A stretch of DNA of 64,000 bases from Membranipora membranacea (GCA_914767715.1 OU612069.1:5394001-5458000), one strand, 5' to 3'. Positions 36,996 to 48,557 are shown, counted from the stretch's first letter. Notes: generated by a model from the sequence alone, not told the origin. Program-made: numbers and translations.

Positions 36996-37576
36996 TCTGT
37001 GGGCCGTGAGTGGTAATATAAGCCACTGATAGATGGGTGGTATAGAGGAGAGAAGGTAGTTGATAGAGAGCTGACATTTAAACCTTGGAATGAGTTAGAG
37101 TTATTTTTTGTGCTTGTCTAGCCAAACTGCCTGTGACATGTTCCAAAAGCTCAAGTTTCTGTTTTCTCCTAATGTGATGCAAATTGGAGATAAGCTTTTA
37201 ACACTAACAATCATTGTACTATGGCAGGCACTGACGATGTTTACCCACCATTCAAACACCCTTTCAGCAAAATGTCATTATCATTTAGAGTTGTGCATCC
37301 CCGCTCACTTTGCGCATGTATGTGCATCAATCAGTTCAGGGTGGTTACCTTTGCGACTGAACTAATTAGAATGTGGTTGAGTTATCAAGCTAAAAGGCCA
37401 TCCCACCCGTACTGGGAAAAAATTAGCTTCTTATGGGCAAAATATAAATAGGTCATTTGGGCCAGTTTGTGGCACTGTAGCTACGTTGCAGATAGACTAG
37501 TATCACAGAGTCGATCTGAAAGAAGTGTGGACAGACGGTTATGACTTGTTCTAATTATCTTGTTTATAAGATATAG

Positions 37577-37786
37577 CAGGGCTGAGATCTATGTCATATA
37601 GCCATGTTTTTGGAGTAGATAATTTACCTGATAGTACAGGTATGGCGTCTGCTGTCGAACACACTGACTACTCACATGATGAGTCTGTATACCACTCATC
37701 TAATGAAGACTTTAACAAATCAGCAGAGGCTTTTACAACTCATCAAACTGGATTTACGGATGAGCAACAGGAATCGGAATATCAAG
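37577..37786 (+). CDS. unknown gene, exon B (first of two paralogous exons)
   Basis: It reads AGLRSMSYSHVFGVDNLPDS ... TDYSHDESVYHSSNEDFNKS ... EYQ. It is phase 1 at both ends, with acceptor atatag and donor gtttgtg. It parallels exon D (RRSYSRVSGVDNLADS, TDY, NSVYHSSNEDM), so the two arose by exon duplication. It is Ser/Asp/Glu-rich and probably disordered. No family recognised. Confidence 0.7.
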
Positions 37787-38185
37787 GTTTGTGATTGTAG
37801 CGGCTTTGAATAGTGTTCCCTGTGTGTGTAATAGTTGTCTCCCTGCATTGGAGGTGGACATTTTACAGTTCAGAGATATGAAACTTGCATCATATTCGAA
37901 CAGAAGGTGAATCTGCTATTCACTATGCAGTATCAATTCAAATAATCAAACATGAAATCATCAGGGGTAGGAATGGGAATAAATCAAGGTGAACGATTGT
38001 AACAGTTATATCAATAGTACACATGCTCTAAGGGTGTGTTTAATTGTTCCCCTGCATTGGATGTATTGGAATATCAAGGTGAGTGATTGTGAAATTTATA
38101 TCAATAGTACACGGGTTCTAAGGGTCTGTTTAATTGTCCCCCTGCATTGGAGGTATTGGAATATCAAGGTGAGTGATTGTAGCTG
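37774..38185 (+). repeat. 90-bp tandem repeat that copies the exon B donor
   Basis: The block ggaatatcaag|gtgagtgattgtag recurs with donors at 37989, 38079 and 38169, exactly 90 bp apart, after the real exon B donor at 37787. A partial copy follows the SINE at about 38442-38515. The copied donors (gtgagt) fit the consensus better than the real one (gtttgt). Confidence 0.88.
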
Positions 38186-38289
38186 TTGGTTGATTAATAT
38201 TGCAAGGTAAAGTCACTCACCACATTTCGAAGAATGAGCAGTGAAATAGTGGGCGCCTTAGGAGCTAGGCCGCGATGTCTGCGCTATTT

Positions 38290-38440
38290 TGCTCTCAGTT
38301 TGTAGGCAGGTCGGAGCACACCTGGGGGTCCAACAAGTCCCAGTTGTCAGTGGACTGCAGTGGGATTCGAAACCCACGACCTTCAACATTACTTGTTGAA
38401 GGGACAGCGCTCTTAACGAACTGAGCCACCTCCTACTCCT
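38290..38440 (-). mobile_element. tRNA-derived SINE
   Basis: On the minus strand, gtggctcagttcgttaagag (A box) and gtgggtttcgaatcccact (B box) form a tRNA-like head. The tail (ggtcggagcacacctggg) is shared with the copy at 48650-48800. Short inverted cttcaaca/tgttgaag arms mimic the anticodon stem. Confidence 0.8.
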
Positions 38441-38940
38441 TGTGATTGTAGCGGTTATATCAATAGTACCATGAGTTCTCAGTGTCTGCTATAGCTGTCT
38501 CCCTGTATTGGAGGCAGAAGTATGTAACTTGTTGTCATTCTGCCCGGGGAGTTACATTGAACTCTTTGTTCCACCCACTATATTGGAACGCAAGGCGAAG
38601 CTGGTCATCACTTTGCAGTCTCCATTTCAGTATACATACAAGACATCCAGGTTATTCGACCAAGCCATTGCCAGAGGTCCTATAGTGGGATGGGAGTAGA
38701 CTTACAAGCATGCAGTTGCGAAGAAACAGCTCATGTCCAGAAGGTGTTCCTGCTCAAACTTCCCATCTTCGTTTTGTTGAAAGTCATCCTACCCCCAGGA
38801 GATATAACTATAACAAACCCACTGTGACTGGTCTTTCAATGCTGCACTTCAACAGTATATGACTATTATATCAGCAAAAAATTCCAATCTCAAAGCCAAG
38901 AGGTGACACTCTAGCCCTCGTCTGTATAATCAGGAGCAAC
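38441..38940 (+). other. possible decayed coding stretch
   Basis: Frames at 38508-38699 (for example PPTILERKAKLVITLQSPFQ) look protein-like but contain stops and have no matching splice sites in phase. They may be a transposon relic or a skipped exon of the unknown gene. No call is made. Confidence 0.25.
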
Positions 38941-39048
38941 CACTGTAAGTTTCTCTATGTCTCTCTGCTTTTCCTCAATTTTAAGTTATTTGTTCTGTCA
39001 CTGCATGAAAAACATTCAAAAATATGATTGTAGATTGCCATTAAAAGT

Positions 39049-39071
39049 GTTAATATATATATATATATATA
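39049..39071. repeat. (TA)n microsatellite
   Basis: About eleven TA units. Confidence 0.9.
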
Positions 39072-39214
39072 AGTCTCTATCCACAATAATACCGCTTTAT
39101 CCAGCTTGCTATCCAAATTCTCTTCCAGAATAAAATACAGACTGTTAACTGTGAGGCCTGTTCAGATATAACAATAATATGATAATTTTTTGTTGATGCT
39201 AATGACTAAGACAA

Positions 39215-39565
39215 AACAGATTTCCAAAGACCATATATTTACCATTATAGTCAATGATATTCATGGATTGGGAAAACATATCTGACCCTGGACAAGCATA
39301 TGGCAGTTTATGTATGAATGCTGGAAACAATTTCTCATCTCTGATTGGTCCCGAAGCTCCCTAATGCTATAGCTGAACCCTGGTACTCATTTGTCAAGTA
39401 GCTTGTCCGAGTTTTTAAAGGTCGTTTCTGGGACGTCAGTCAATGCATAACGTTAAAACTGCCAAAATTTTAGCTCCAATTACTTATTTTCTTATATACT
39501 GATGTAATTTCTCCATAAATAGCCGTACTGTGTATTTTACCACTAATCCATGAACTCATATCAAT
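39215..39565 (+). repeat. dispersed repeat, copy of 24150-24560
   Basis: It shares ctggaaacaatttctcatct, tttgtcaagtagcttgtccg and ccactaatccatgaactcat with the copy inside the 24-kb foldback element, at moderate divergence. It ends just before exon candidate 39574. Confidence 0.6.
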
Positions 39566-39573
39566 GATTGTAG

Positions 39574-39769
39574 TAGCTGCGATGAAGCTCACTCTCGGAG
39601 CGTGGCGTACTCTCCGACAGCAGACATCATCCACGCTTCGACTATATACAACGATGTGACGCCGCAGTGTGTTCCCTACGGTAGATCTGATCCCGAGTCA
39701 CATCATGAACCATCTCCTCATCCTTACAGACCTGCCATATACAGCTGTAAATCACCTCTAGTCCTCGAG
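39574..39769 (+). CDS. unknown gene, candidate exon with RSVAYS motif
   Basis: It reads HSRSVAYSPTADIIHASTIY, then NDVTPQCVPYGRSDPESHHE, ending SPLVLE at gtatgt. RSVAYS echoes the RSMSYS and RRSYS starts of exons B and D. The end is phase 0 and does not chain cleanly to the phase-1 exons on either side, so the exact start, or its use in the same transcript, is uncertain. Confidence 0.45.
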
Positions 39770-40226
39770 GTATGTGGACTGTATCCCCGCACTGAACTTG
39801 TAATATTCTTTTGCATGATTATCTTAAATCAGATCATGAATCAATCCATATGCCACTCAATTTTGGTAATTTTGGCTGGAAATCAGATAATAGAAGACCA
39901 GGACATAAGAGGTACTTCGATCAAATTGACTCTAACTATCAAAGAAACAGATTCTTAAAGCGCGATTTTGAGATCAAGGTGAACATATCGTAAGCTGCAG
40001 CTTTTTTGCTCAGAAACTCGATTATTCAGATTACTTGAGATAAAAGTATAACATATCCATATGACTGTGCTAAACCAATTACTGCCATCTCATAGATTAA
40101 GTCAGCGTTGGTCTCCTGCCTTGTTCCTTTTATGTGTTTTTTAAAATAAACAACCCTCCACAATCCACTACCTGTCATTGTTTTGCTGTCAAACATTCTA
40201 ATGATATTATTAGAATTACTATGAAG

Positions 40227-40349
40227 GTGATGATGATGATATCGACAGGAGGACTCGTACCACAACTACAGGTAATATATATAACACAAATACTACAGGT
40301 TATATTACCACAACTACAACATCATCTATTCAGCAGACAATTGTTACAG
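40227..40349 (+). CDS. unknown gene, exon C, Asp- then Thr-rich
   Basis: It reads GDDDDIDRRTRTTTTG, then NIYNTNTTGYITTTTTSSIQ, ending TIVT. It is phase 1 at both ends if the donor at 40350 (gttatt) is used. A 27-base gt..ag piece inside it is too short to be an intron, so I treat it as one exon. Low complexity; moderate support only. Confidence 0.4.
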
Positions 40350-40658
40350 GTTATTTACATGCTATATACTTGAAATAAAAGTCATCTCAAAATACTGAGT
40401 TGTCTGCTTAATGTCAAGGAGCAGACAACTTTATACTACCAAGTTGATGTTCACGTTGGAGTTTTTTACTACAGTTTAAAATTTCCTTTATGAAAATCAA
40501 GGTGTGATTAATCTGTCTGCTATAAAACTGACTTCTTATACGATGTTTGATTATATATAACATATATTCTTATCAGTATATCTAACATTGTACTATATTA
40601 TTTATATTATACATATAATATAAAATATATAAATTGATATTTTTATTCTGCTTTGCAG

Positions 40659-40874
40659 GTACATTGAGCCGTAGATCTTACAGTAGAGTATCAGGGGTAG
40701 ATAACTTAGCGGATAGTCATACTGTGCATGTATATAATGAGGAGACTGACTACGAGAATACTACAGATGAAGAGGAGGGGCAGGAGGGGGACAACTCAGT
40801 ATATCACTCATCTAATGAAGACATGCGGAGTACCTCCGCCTACTCTCATCACTCTGAGCCGACTACTGATGCAG
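40659..40874 (+). CDS. unknown gene, exon D (second paralogous exon)
   Basis: It reads GTLSRRSYSRVSGVDNLADS ... EETDYENTTDEEEGQEGDNS, VYHSSNEDMRSTSAYSHH ... TTDA. It is phase 1 at both ends, with acceptor ctttgcag and donor gtaaca. Shared motifs with exon B are RS.S.V.GVDNL.DS, TDY and SVYHSSNED. The acidic stretch suggests a disordered interaction region; the conserved SVYHSSNED could be a short binding or phosphorylation motif. Confidence 0.75.
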
Positions 40875-40879
40875 GTAAC

Positions 40880-41950
40880 AGTCAGATCAAGTATAGTTTA
40901 GTTTACTCTCAGATCTGATATTATCATGTGATAACAAAAATGGATCACGGGGTGCTCTGGGTAAAAACTGCACTAGAAATTTATCAGCTTACATAATAAT
41001 AGTTGGAACGGTATGACGTAAAAAGATTAAAAAAGCTTCGAGGTCTCTTCTCAGTGCAATATCGCTTCAGTCTAAAATTACTGACTGTCCAAGAAATTTT
41101 GTGAGGAGTCATTATAAATATTATATTATGTGAGGGGTGGGTAGGATCATTTAAAACTTTACTAAAATATGACCTAATTTGCCTGCAATTTGGGTTCGCG
41201 CCTCACCAGTAGACTGGGAACAACTGGAATGCAGGCAAGTTGGATGAAAATTGATCTAGGTAATAATATTATGAAACCTATATGTGCGAGCTTGGAAGGG
41301 AGAGGACAAACACAGAAGATTTGATGTTTGTACAATGTATATTATAGGTAGCAAGGGTGCAGCCTGTTGGATAAAGGTTAAGGCTTGGGGTCTTTATTAA
41401 AATGCGAGTGAGCACCCCCCTTGCACCGGCAACTGCCCCCTAAAAACTCACTAGCAAATGTGACTGCTAGATTTCTTGGTCCAAAGACCTGGATACAATG
41501 GATCAGGTTTTCAGAAGCCAGTGAGGGGATCTTTTAAAGCTGCAGGCATGATAATACAGTAATTTGGTCCGTTTTAATTTGTAGAGAGTTCTGAGTGTGC
41601 CGGAAATGGATGCATGTCGCTTAAGTTTATTTCTCGTGATTCACAATAGTAACATATCATTTCTTCGACTTCCGGGTGGTGCGGTTTCTCATTTTTATAC
41701 AAAACTTATGAAATGATACTAGCTAGAGCTTATTATCCTAAAATCACCACTGCTTGATAGGCCAAATATATATATTTTTAGTGACCAATTCAGGATTGAT
41801 TTCACCTGGAGGTTAGACCACAGAAGAGAAAAGGAGCAACTGGCTCTAAAATCCTCACTAATTCTGATCGAATGACACCGCCCTTCCCTCCTGGACTAGC
41901 TTTTACTCACTGTTGTTAATTTCACTCACAGTTATTATTGAAATATACTT
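40880..41950. other. intron with dispersed repeat at 41178-41270
   Basis: The only recognised part is a minus-strand copy of the 8297-8460 repeat (cctagatcaattttcatcca, ttgcctgcattccagttg). The remainder shows nothing. Confidence 0.55.
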
Positions 41951-41957
41951 TTAATAG

Positions 41958-42047
41958 GCGATCAAGATGATGCAACCAGTCTTTGTTGCACAGCAGATGA
42001 GGATGAGGTTTCTGCACCCGAAGCGCTAGCTCCTTTTTCCCACTTCG
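41958..42047 (+). CDS. unknown gene, exon E
   Basis: It reads GDQDDATSLCCTADEDEVSA, then PEALAPFSHF. It is phase 1 at both ends, with acceptor tttaatag and donor gttagt. Acidic, short. Confidence 0.6.
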
Positions 42048-42543
42048 GTTAGTAAATCTATGTTTGGTAAATTGCCAGGGGTTGCCAAGTGCACAAAATG
42101 GGGTATGAAAATAAAACCCTTCGAGGTTTGCTGTTTAGTAAGAAACAGAAGATTGGGCTGCCCCTAAAGAGAGACGCAAGGTGCCCTAAATCCTCATACT
42201 GAGAATGTGATACATCCTAGAAAACTAGAATACATCTTAGAGGTGAGGCCATAGAAGACCTAATCATGGTTGTGCAGCGAGCTGCCAAAACTGAACTTGC
42301 ACTTATCGGCCATTGGTAATGACACTTTGATCTTAGGCAATAGGCTGAGATTTGCATGTATCTTCATTATCATCATCTTAAATCTTTCTCAGTTTGTAAT
42401 GTAAACCATTATCTGCTTGGTTAACTTTTAAATGTAGTTTATACATATTTAATAGTAAAATAGTTATAGATAATAAAATAGCTTGATGAGACAACTCTGA
42501 AACAGAAGAATAGTCTATATTCACCTTTCTCTTACTCTGACAG

Positions 42544-42688
42544 GATTAGGAGGGGCGATAGTTGGAGGTATGATTAGACAGAGGAGACAAACCTTTTCCT
42601 GTAACAGCCCGTTTATACTACATCGCCACAGTGAGCACACATCTCCTATCGATATGTCTGCTAGGCATAGTAATACACCTCGTGTGTG
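42544..42688 (+). CDS. unknown gene, exon F
   Basis: It reads GLGGAIVGGMIRQRRQTFSC, then NSPFILHRHSEHTSPIDMSA, then RHSNTPRV. It runs from phase 1 to phase 2 at gtgagt. The glycine-rich start LGGAIVGGMI is hydrophobic but too short for a firm membrane call, and RQRR follows. Confidence 0.68.
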
Positions 42689-43060
42689 GTGAGTGGAGCT
42701 ATGCACCCCTGAGGTCACCTTCGATATAATGCTTAATTAACCATAGAGCAGAACAAAGACTCACTCATCACCTAAGCCTTTTGGCTTCATTCCTGTGATC
42801 TTTGAGTGTAGTGGGTATCTACTGTCGATAAGACTGTTGATAAGTCTGTCAGGCACAGTATTACACCTTCTGAGAACACATAACTAACAGTGTATTAAAA
42901 TTCCTCAACTCTTTTAGTAAGATGTATCTACTGATAAGTTACTATCATCACAGTCTGGAATCAATATTACACCAAATGATAACACAACAATGGTCCCTGT
43001 TTTTATCTGTATCCTCTTCCCTGTGGCTCATTTCTAGTTAGGTGACTTTGTGTGTTGTAG

Positions 43061-43308
43061 CTTGGCAGGGTTGAGCCGGTTGAGACTTCAGTCCAGAGAG
43101 ATGCTCTACTTGGATACGAATGAGATGTTAGTCCTTCCCTCAACTGTTGGTGAGCCTGCTGACCAGATGATCCCTGAGCACCACCTGGAGCAGCGGTTAC
43201 TCGCCACAGAACATAATCAGTCAGAACGATCATCTCTTCAGGAGAAGAGAACTTCACATTGCTCATCAGATACAAGAATTAATATAGACATGAATGGTCT
43301 CGAAGCAG
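43061..43308 (+). CDS. unknown gene, exon G
   Basis: It reads CLAGLSRLRLQSREMLYLDT, then NEMLVLPSTVGEPADQMIPE, and on to DMNGLEA. It starts in phase 2, matching exon F (TG|C), and ends in phase 1 at gtattg. Leu/Arg/Glu-rich, partly helical by composition. No recognised domain. Confidence 0.7.
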
Positions 43309-43778
43309 GTATTGCTAGCTACTGTATTGTTAGCTACTGTGTTGTTGGCTACTTGTATTGTTAGCTATTTTCACCTACACTTAGCCAATGTGTTGGCACT
43401 GATTGGCTGGTGGGAGAGGGAGATTCCATGCTAGGTCAGATGGTACTTTCCCGAAAGAACCTATTAGTGTTATAGTGACATGTAAGAGTAATTCATTTTC
43501 ACTTTCACTGTATTTCACTTGTTATATTTTGTGAGCTAGCATTGGCTCTCTCTCCCACCCAAAAGTCGATTAGATAAGAGCCCTCACTTTGGCTACCTAC
43601 CTTGTGGGAAATATTAAATTGAAGCAAACTTGATAAGCTTGTAAAACTCATAATTTATCTAACAGACTCTCTGTGTATACACCAAGTGGTGAAGTGACAC
43701 AAAAACTTGGACACAGTTGTAACGAGCTGTTAAAAGATTGGCAGTTGGTGAATCTTTTGAACTTACTTTTAACTTCAG

Positions 43779-44094
43779 ACTCTACAGACTCTGAGGCAGA
43801 GAAGCAATCTCAGAGTATAGGTGAACGTTTACTGAAGCAGGCCAGTCCTCATATAGCAGAGTATCTCAACTCTCAGTCTGAACTTTATAACAACAAATCT
43901 ACCGCTGAGACAGGGGAGCTTAGTCATCGGTCGGCAGACCCGGCTCATCATCAGTCGGCAGACCCGGCTCATCATCAGTCCGCTGACCCAGCTCCTAACA
44001 TGGAGGGTTTGGTGGAAGGTGAAAGCGATCAACTTCCCGAGGAGTATACTGCGGGTAAATCTCCCAATGAAGCTCAAGACTATGCAATGAATCT
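43779..44094 (+). CDS. unknown gene, exon H with SADPAHHQ repeats
   Basis: It reads DSTDSEAEKQSQSIGERLLK, then QASPHIAEYLNSQSELYNNK, then three copies of an eight-residue SADPAHHQ-type repeat (24-bp unit at about 43930-43996). It ends MNL-part at gtaagt, phase 2. The same frame is open upstream to 43673 (GEVTQKLGHSCNELLKDWQL), so the exon may be longer if another acceptor is used. Confidence 0.7.
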
Positions 44095-44652
44095 GTAAGT
44101 TTAGGGTAAAATATGTAAATAGACGTTGGGTAATTTTCTACTAGCTTTATGTTCAAAATATTTAAGAGCTAAACATTACAACAATGATATGGTGGACACA
44201 AAGTTAATCTGACCGCGCTGACACTCATCAACAGGCTCACGGAGAGAGACTCATACATAATAAGATTAAAAAATCAGTAAATACATGCTGCTTTGCTGCT
44301 GTTATTCTTTTTGTAAGCTCTTTATTGGCTGTCTATATCGTTACAACATTGAAATGATTTCCAAATAGTGCGGGAAGAAAGGTGAAAAGTAAAAAATAGC
44401 AAAAATGTTAGAGTGAGAATATAGTAACGTAAGAATGAAATCTGAATGTATCTTTACTTCCTATCTTATGAATATATAAACTTTTATTGGCGACCAAAGT
44501 CATCTCATTAGTAATGTTTTTCATTCAGTGCCAGAAAAAAAATTGAAAATAAATTGAATAGAGTAGCATTAACATTGTCGATTAATTTGATAACATTTGG
44601 TTGAATAGCAATGCTCTAAATGATCTGAACTTCTATTTGTACAGACACCAAG

Positions 44653-44807
44653 GAAATCTGACCTCACTGACCCTGATCGGCAGCTGAGGCAGCAGGCCGG
44701 TAGTCTAGTAGATATGGAGAGAGAAGAAGCCCAAATGACTACAGAGACAGGAGCTGCTATATTAGACGAGATTAGAGATATGCAGTTTATACTAGATCAA
44801 GCACAAG
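44653..44807 (+). CDS. unknown gene, exon I
   Basis: It reads KSDLTDPDRQLRQQAGSLVD, then MEREEAQMTTETGAAILDEI, then RDMQFILDQAQ. Likely a helical, possibly coiled-coil, segment. The acceptor at 44652 gives the right phase after exon H; the stronger-looking acceptor at 44644 would shift frame. The donor at 44808 (gtatga) leaves phase 1. Confidence 0.6.
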
Positions 44808-45566
44808 GTATGATAGTTATATAATATGAAAAATAATGTGAAACAAAGTATGAAGTTTCAAAAAAGGCAAAAAAGGTCATAATTATTACTGATTCAAATA
44901 TAGTACCCTCAAGGAGATAAGTATCCGCAAGACAACAAGTTTGCTTATATGCACAGTTTTATAACAGCAAAATTTGTGGCTAGCTGAAATTCACAAACCT
45001 CATAACATTACGCTTAGCTTCTGGTAAGTGCAGGCTGACATTGAATCACCCAAGACTTGCTGAACTAAACTCTAACCCATATTTCCTCTCTTAGGATTTG
45101 CTCACTCAATAAATACAAGCTGAGAGAATAAGATTGTAGAGTCACTACTAGTGACCTGTTTTTTATTTTTTTAAAGGAACAATACACTTCTGATTTCTGT
45201 TTGACAGCCAACGCAGCTCTGAAAAATGTATGCACATACTAAAACTCTGGTATTATAGTGTAAAAACCCCTGTTCTGCTCAAATATGCATTCAAAATTGA
45301 AGTTGTGCATCCCCAACAAGAAATAAGACAACTAATAGAATCAAGTTTTTAGCTGAAATAGTTTGATTTTCTCAATAGGTTGTCTGCTCCTACCTGATGA
45401 AATAATACAGATGTATCATAATGCGCATGTGCATGATGTAATATTTTCTGGCCACCCAAACATTTTGCTTTTAAGCAACATCCGGGAGGTTTTTCAACAG
45501 AAATGACTTGCAGCAATCAGAGGATTTTCTGAGTTTTATCAAACATTCACTGTTGAAACTAAAAGA

Positions 45567-46149
45567 TGAGTTCAAAACCAACACCTTATGCTTTTGCTCC
45601 AACCAAGAATGGCCAGAAGCTTCCTTGGGAATTGGGGATACCTGAAGATGGGAGAAATTTGCCTCCTGTCCCAACTGGACACAGAAATACTAGTGGGAGT
45701 ATCAGTCAGGATCACCATCATCTGCTACTGGGAGTGCTGACCCCTCACCTTACCGACCAGGCAGGATGTGGGAGGCCTTTAGAGAGCAACAGAATGAGCA
45801 ACAACATGTTGATCAGGTAATGTTTTGTAAAATTGCTTCAAGCTTTCATATAACATTGATCGCATCTGTATCCATATTCACACTTACATTACATCTTATA
45901 AATCTAAAACAGCTAAGCGAATACAATCCTTATTCAGTACGATCAAGACCATGATAGATTATGTTGCTAAATACCTATTTCAGAAGTGGTTAGAAGGGTT
46001 GCCTCAATTCTGGCAGCATGTGAAATGGTAGATACTTTTTTATTAGAGCATGATTCCAGGTCGAGGTAGTATATTGACTTCCCTTTGATTATTATTTAGG
46101 TCGAACAAAGACCATCGCCGCCGCCTCCACCACCACAGTGCAGGCAGAT
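45567..46149 (+). pseudogene. two-exon Pro-rich ORF in the left transposon arm, frameshifted
   Basis: Exon 1 starts MSSKPTPYAFAPTKNGQKLP, then WELGIPEDGRNLPPVP. A second frame then gives SADPSPYRPGRMWEAFREQQ, ending at a gtaatg donor. Exon 2 after tatttag reads VEQRPSPPPPPPQCRQIL and stop. Compared with the right arm, one base is missing near 45707, breaking the frame. The function is unknown; it could be an accessory transposon protein or a captured host fragment. Confidence 0.55.
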
Positions 46150-46986
46150 TCTGTAGTCAGGAGGAGAGATGTCTGTACCTGCCAGAGATATCCAGCGGAT
46201 CCAATCGCAACATACACCCACATGCATGGCACAGCATCAAAACAAAACTATCACAAATTTATTATACATAAATTTCCCCAAATCCCGGCTATCGAGGATA
46301 CATAGATACCTTGTCATTTTGGGTGTAAGGGGTATAATTGTACGGAGGCAGCTGTTAACAGTGAGAAAGTCCGTTGTTAGCAGTTAGAACTTTATCTATA
46401 ATAATTGTTACAGCCCTGTATATCCAACCCTGATTGGGACGAATTCATTTAGAATTTGTGAAGATGAAGCTCCCATTTGACTCCGTGCTTGTTACGTGCA
46501 AAATAAGTAGTATATGAGCAATATTATTTCAGCATTATTGCTCTCATGTTTATAGAAAACATAAATTGTGCCTTTGGTTCTCCGCTAGCAACTCATAATT
46601 TTTACAGAATAACGTTTTAATCATAAGTCGTGTTCATAAGTCAACCGTGTCGCACTGTGTTAGTGGTGAACACTGAAACCTTGTACATATGTGTAATTTT
46701 ATTCAGAATTCTTGCTCTCATGGTTGTAAAAAAGATAACTCTTTGACTTCATTCTTTGCATGCAACTCAGGAAAAATCAATTTTATGTGTACATTTATAA
46801 GCATTTTTTACAGAATAGTATTTCAACTTTTTGTAAGAGTTTAGCCGTATTTCGGGTTCATATTTTTCAAACTCAGTGGTGTCTTTTTATTTATAGTGTG
46901 TTATTTGTTGTTTTGTATGTCCGCTGAATCCTGTATTTCCTGAATAAAAATTAGTTAGGATAATAAAAAAAATGCATAATCATTAT

Positions 46987-47249
46987 TGGCTTCAATAGTT
47001 GTCAGTCGTGAAGCACCAGATATTTTTAGTTCTAAATCTGCACTGACCCACTTGCACATGGCCGCTCAGAGCAATGAACTCCCTCTCATTGTTCAGAGGG
47101 TCTCTATCATTAAACTTGGTTCTAGAGTCAATGGTCCATTTACATTGCAGTGGCCAGTAAAAGTTTATGTTCAATGGCAACATTCTGTACACCATTGCAA
47201 GAATTTGTTGAAATTGTCTTTTGATGCTGACTATACTTACTCCGACTAA
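46987..47249 (+). other. unassigned open frame in the centre of the transposon
   Basis: The plus frame reads VVSREAPDIFSSKSALTHLH and continues to FDADYTYSD before a stop. It has a moderately protein-like composition but no known motif. It could be a remnant of the element's internal gene or chance. Confidence 0.25.
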
Positions 47250-47387
47250 CCTCAGCATCAAGTACTTCAAACTTTTCACAGTTTGGTATCAGCTGTTGAC
47301 CTTGAACCACGTTCAGCTCTTATTAGCACAATGACAGGACACATCTAGCGTGTAAAATCATCCAACATCTTCCTGTGGGAGGTTGTG

Positions 47388-47585
47388 CTAGTCTTTGTTC
47401 AACCTAGATAAAAATGTCCCAGTAGCAGATGATGATGATCCTGTACTGGTACTCCCACTAGTATTTCTGCGTCTAGTTGGGACAGGAGGCAGAACTCTCC
47501 CATTTTCAGGTATCCCCAATTCCCAAGGAAGCTTCTGGCCATTCTTGGTTGGAGCAAAAGCATAAGGTGTTGGTTTTGAACTCAT
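47388..47585 (-). pseudogene. right-arm copy of the transposon ORF, truncated
   Basis: MSSKPTPYAFAPTKNGQKLP, then WELGIPENGRVLPPVP, then NTSGSTSTGSSSSATG. After that a deletion joins directly to the end of the intron, giving a false tail. It keeps the frame that the left arm lost, so the parental ORF can be inferred by comparing the arms. Confidence 0.65.
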
Positions 47586-48416
47586 CTTTTAGTTTCAACA
47601 GTGAATGTTTGATAAAACTCAGAAAATCCTATGATTGCTGAAGTTATTTCTGCTGAAAAACCTCCCGGATGTGGCTCAAAAGCAAATTGTTTGGGTGGCT
47701 AGAAAATATTACATCATGCACATGCGCATTATGATACATCTGTATTATTTCATCAGGTAGGAGCAGACAACCTATTGAGAAAATCAGACTATTTCAGCTA
47801 AAAACTTGATTCTATTAGTTGTCTTATTTCTTGTTGGGGATGCACAACTTCAATTTTGAATGCATATTTGAGCAGAACAGGGGTTTTTACACTATAATAC
47901 CAGAGTTTTAGTATGTGCATACATTTTTCAGAGCTGCGTTGGCTGTCAAACAGAAATCAGAAGTGTATTGTTCCTTTAATACTTTATTTGCAATCTAAAT
48001 CATTTTGCCGAAACAGAAGAAAAAAAGACAATGGAAAGAAACCATTATGGTTTTATCAGAAAAACTGTATTTTATTCAATCTCATAATAATAGCTCATGA
48101 AAATTTGCAAAAGGCCTTAAACCCCAGTCAAGTTTATCTACCTTCAGGTCATACAACTATAGAGTGTAAATTAAATGCTTTAACAAATTTTGCACGTTCG
48201 TTCGCTTCAAGATTAAGGCTTTGTGATGATTTTGATGTGCAAATTAATAATCTACCCTCCCCATCCCAAAAACTACAGGAAAAACTTTTGTATACTATCA
48301 AATCTTTTTTTTGTGTGAATAAAGTAAACTGAAATAAGTAAATTTCGGGTGTGCATAAAACAACGTAGGAAAGACCAGACAATTCAAATGAGCAGAATAA
48401 TTTTGTTGTATTTTAG

Positions 48417-48557
48417 AAGCCAGAGAGTATGAGATGTCGGCAGCAGCAGCAGTGTTGTATGAAGAGCCAGCGGAGATTGGCAGCAGCTCACAGATTTATA
48501 ATTACTCAGTACCAGATTACTCTGTACCGCAGGCCTGTTCACTATCTCCCGCTGAGG
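48417..48557 (+). CDS. unknown gene, exon J
   Basis: It reads EAREYEMSAAAAVLYEEPAE, then IGSSSQIYNYSVPDYSVPQA, then CSLSPAE. It is phase 1 at both ends, with acceptor gtattttag and donor gtgagt. The Tyr-rich piece YNYSVPDYSVP may hold SH2-type or phosphorylation sites (inference). Confidence 0.68.

Larger units (their letters stand above)
45171..47979. mobile_element. TTAA-flanked foldback transposon, 2.8 kb, carrying an ORF in both arms
   Basis: The ends are ttaaaggaacaatacacttc and its inverse gaagtgtattgttcctttaa. The inverted arms are 45171-46113 and about 47407-47979; the right arm lacks about 370 bp. Both arms carry the same ORF start (MSSKPTPYAFAPTKNGQKLP). It is inserted in an intron of the unknown gene between exons I and J. 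The middle (46.1-47.4 kb) has no recognised transposase. The arms are related to the MITE at 35198-35625. Confidence 0.9.

Noticed and set aside
38290-38440. Functional tRNA gene on the minus strand
   Set aside because: The anticodon arm is over-extended, an extra T breaks the B-box arm, and a tail is shared with a second copy; it is a SINE.
40272-40298. 27-base gt..ag intron inside exon C
   Set aside because: Too short for a spliceosomal intron; the frame reads through, so it is treated as coding.
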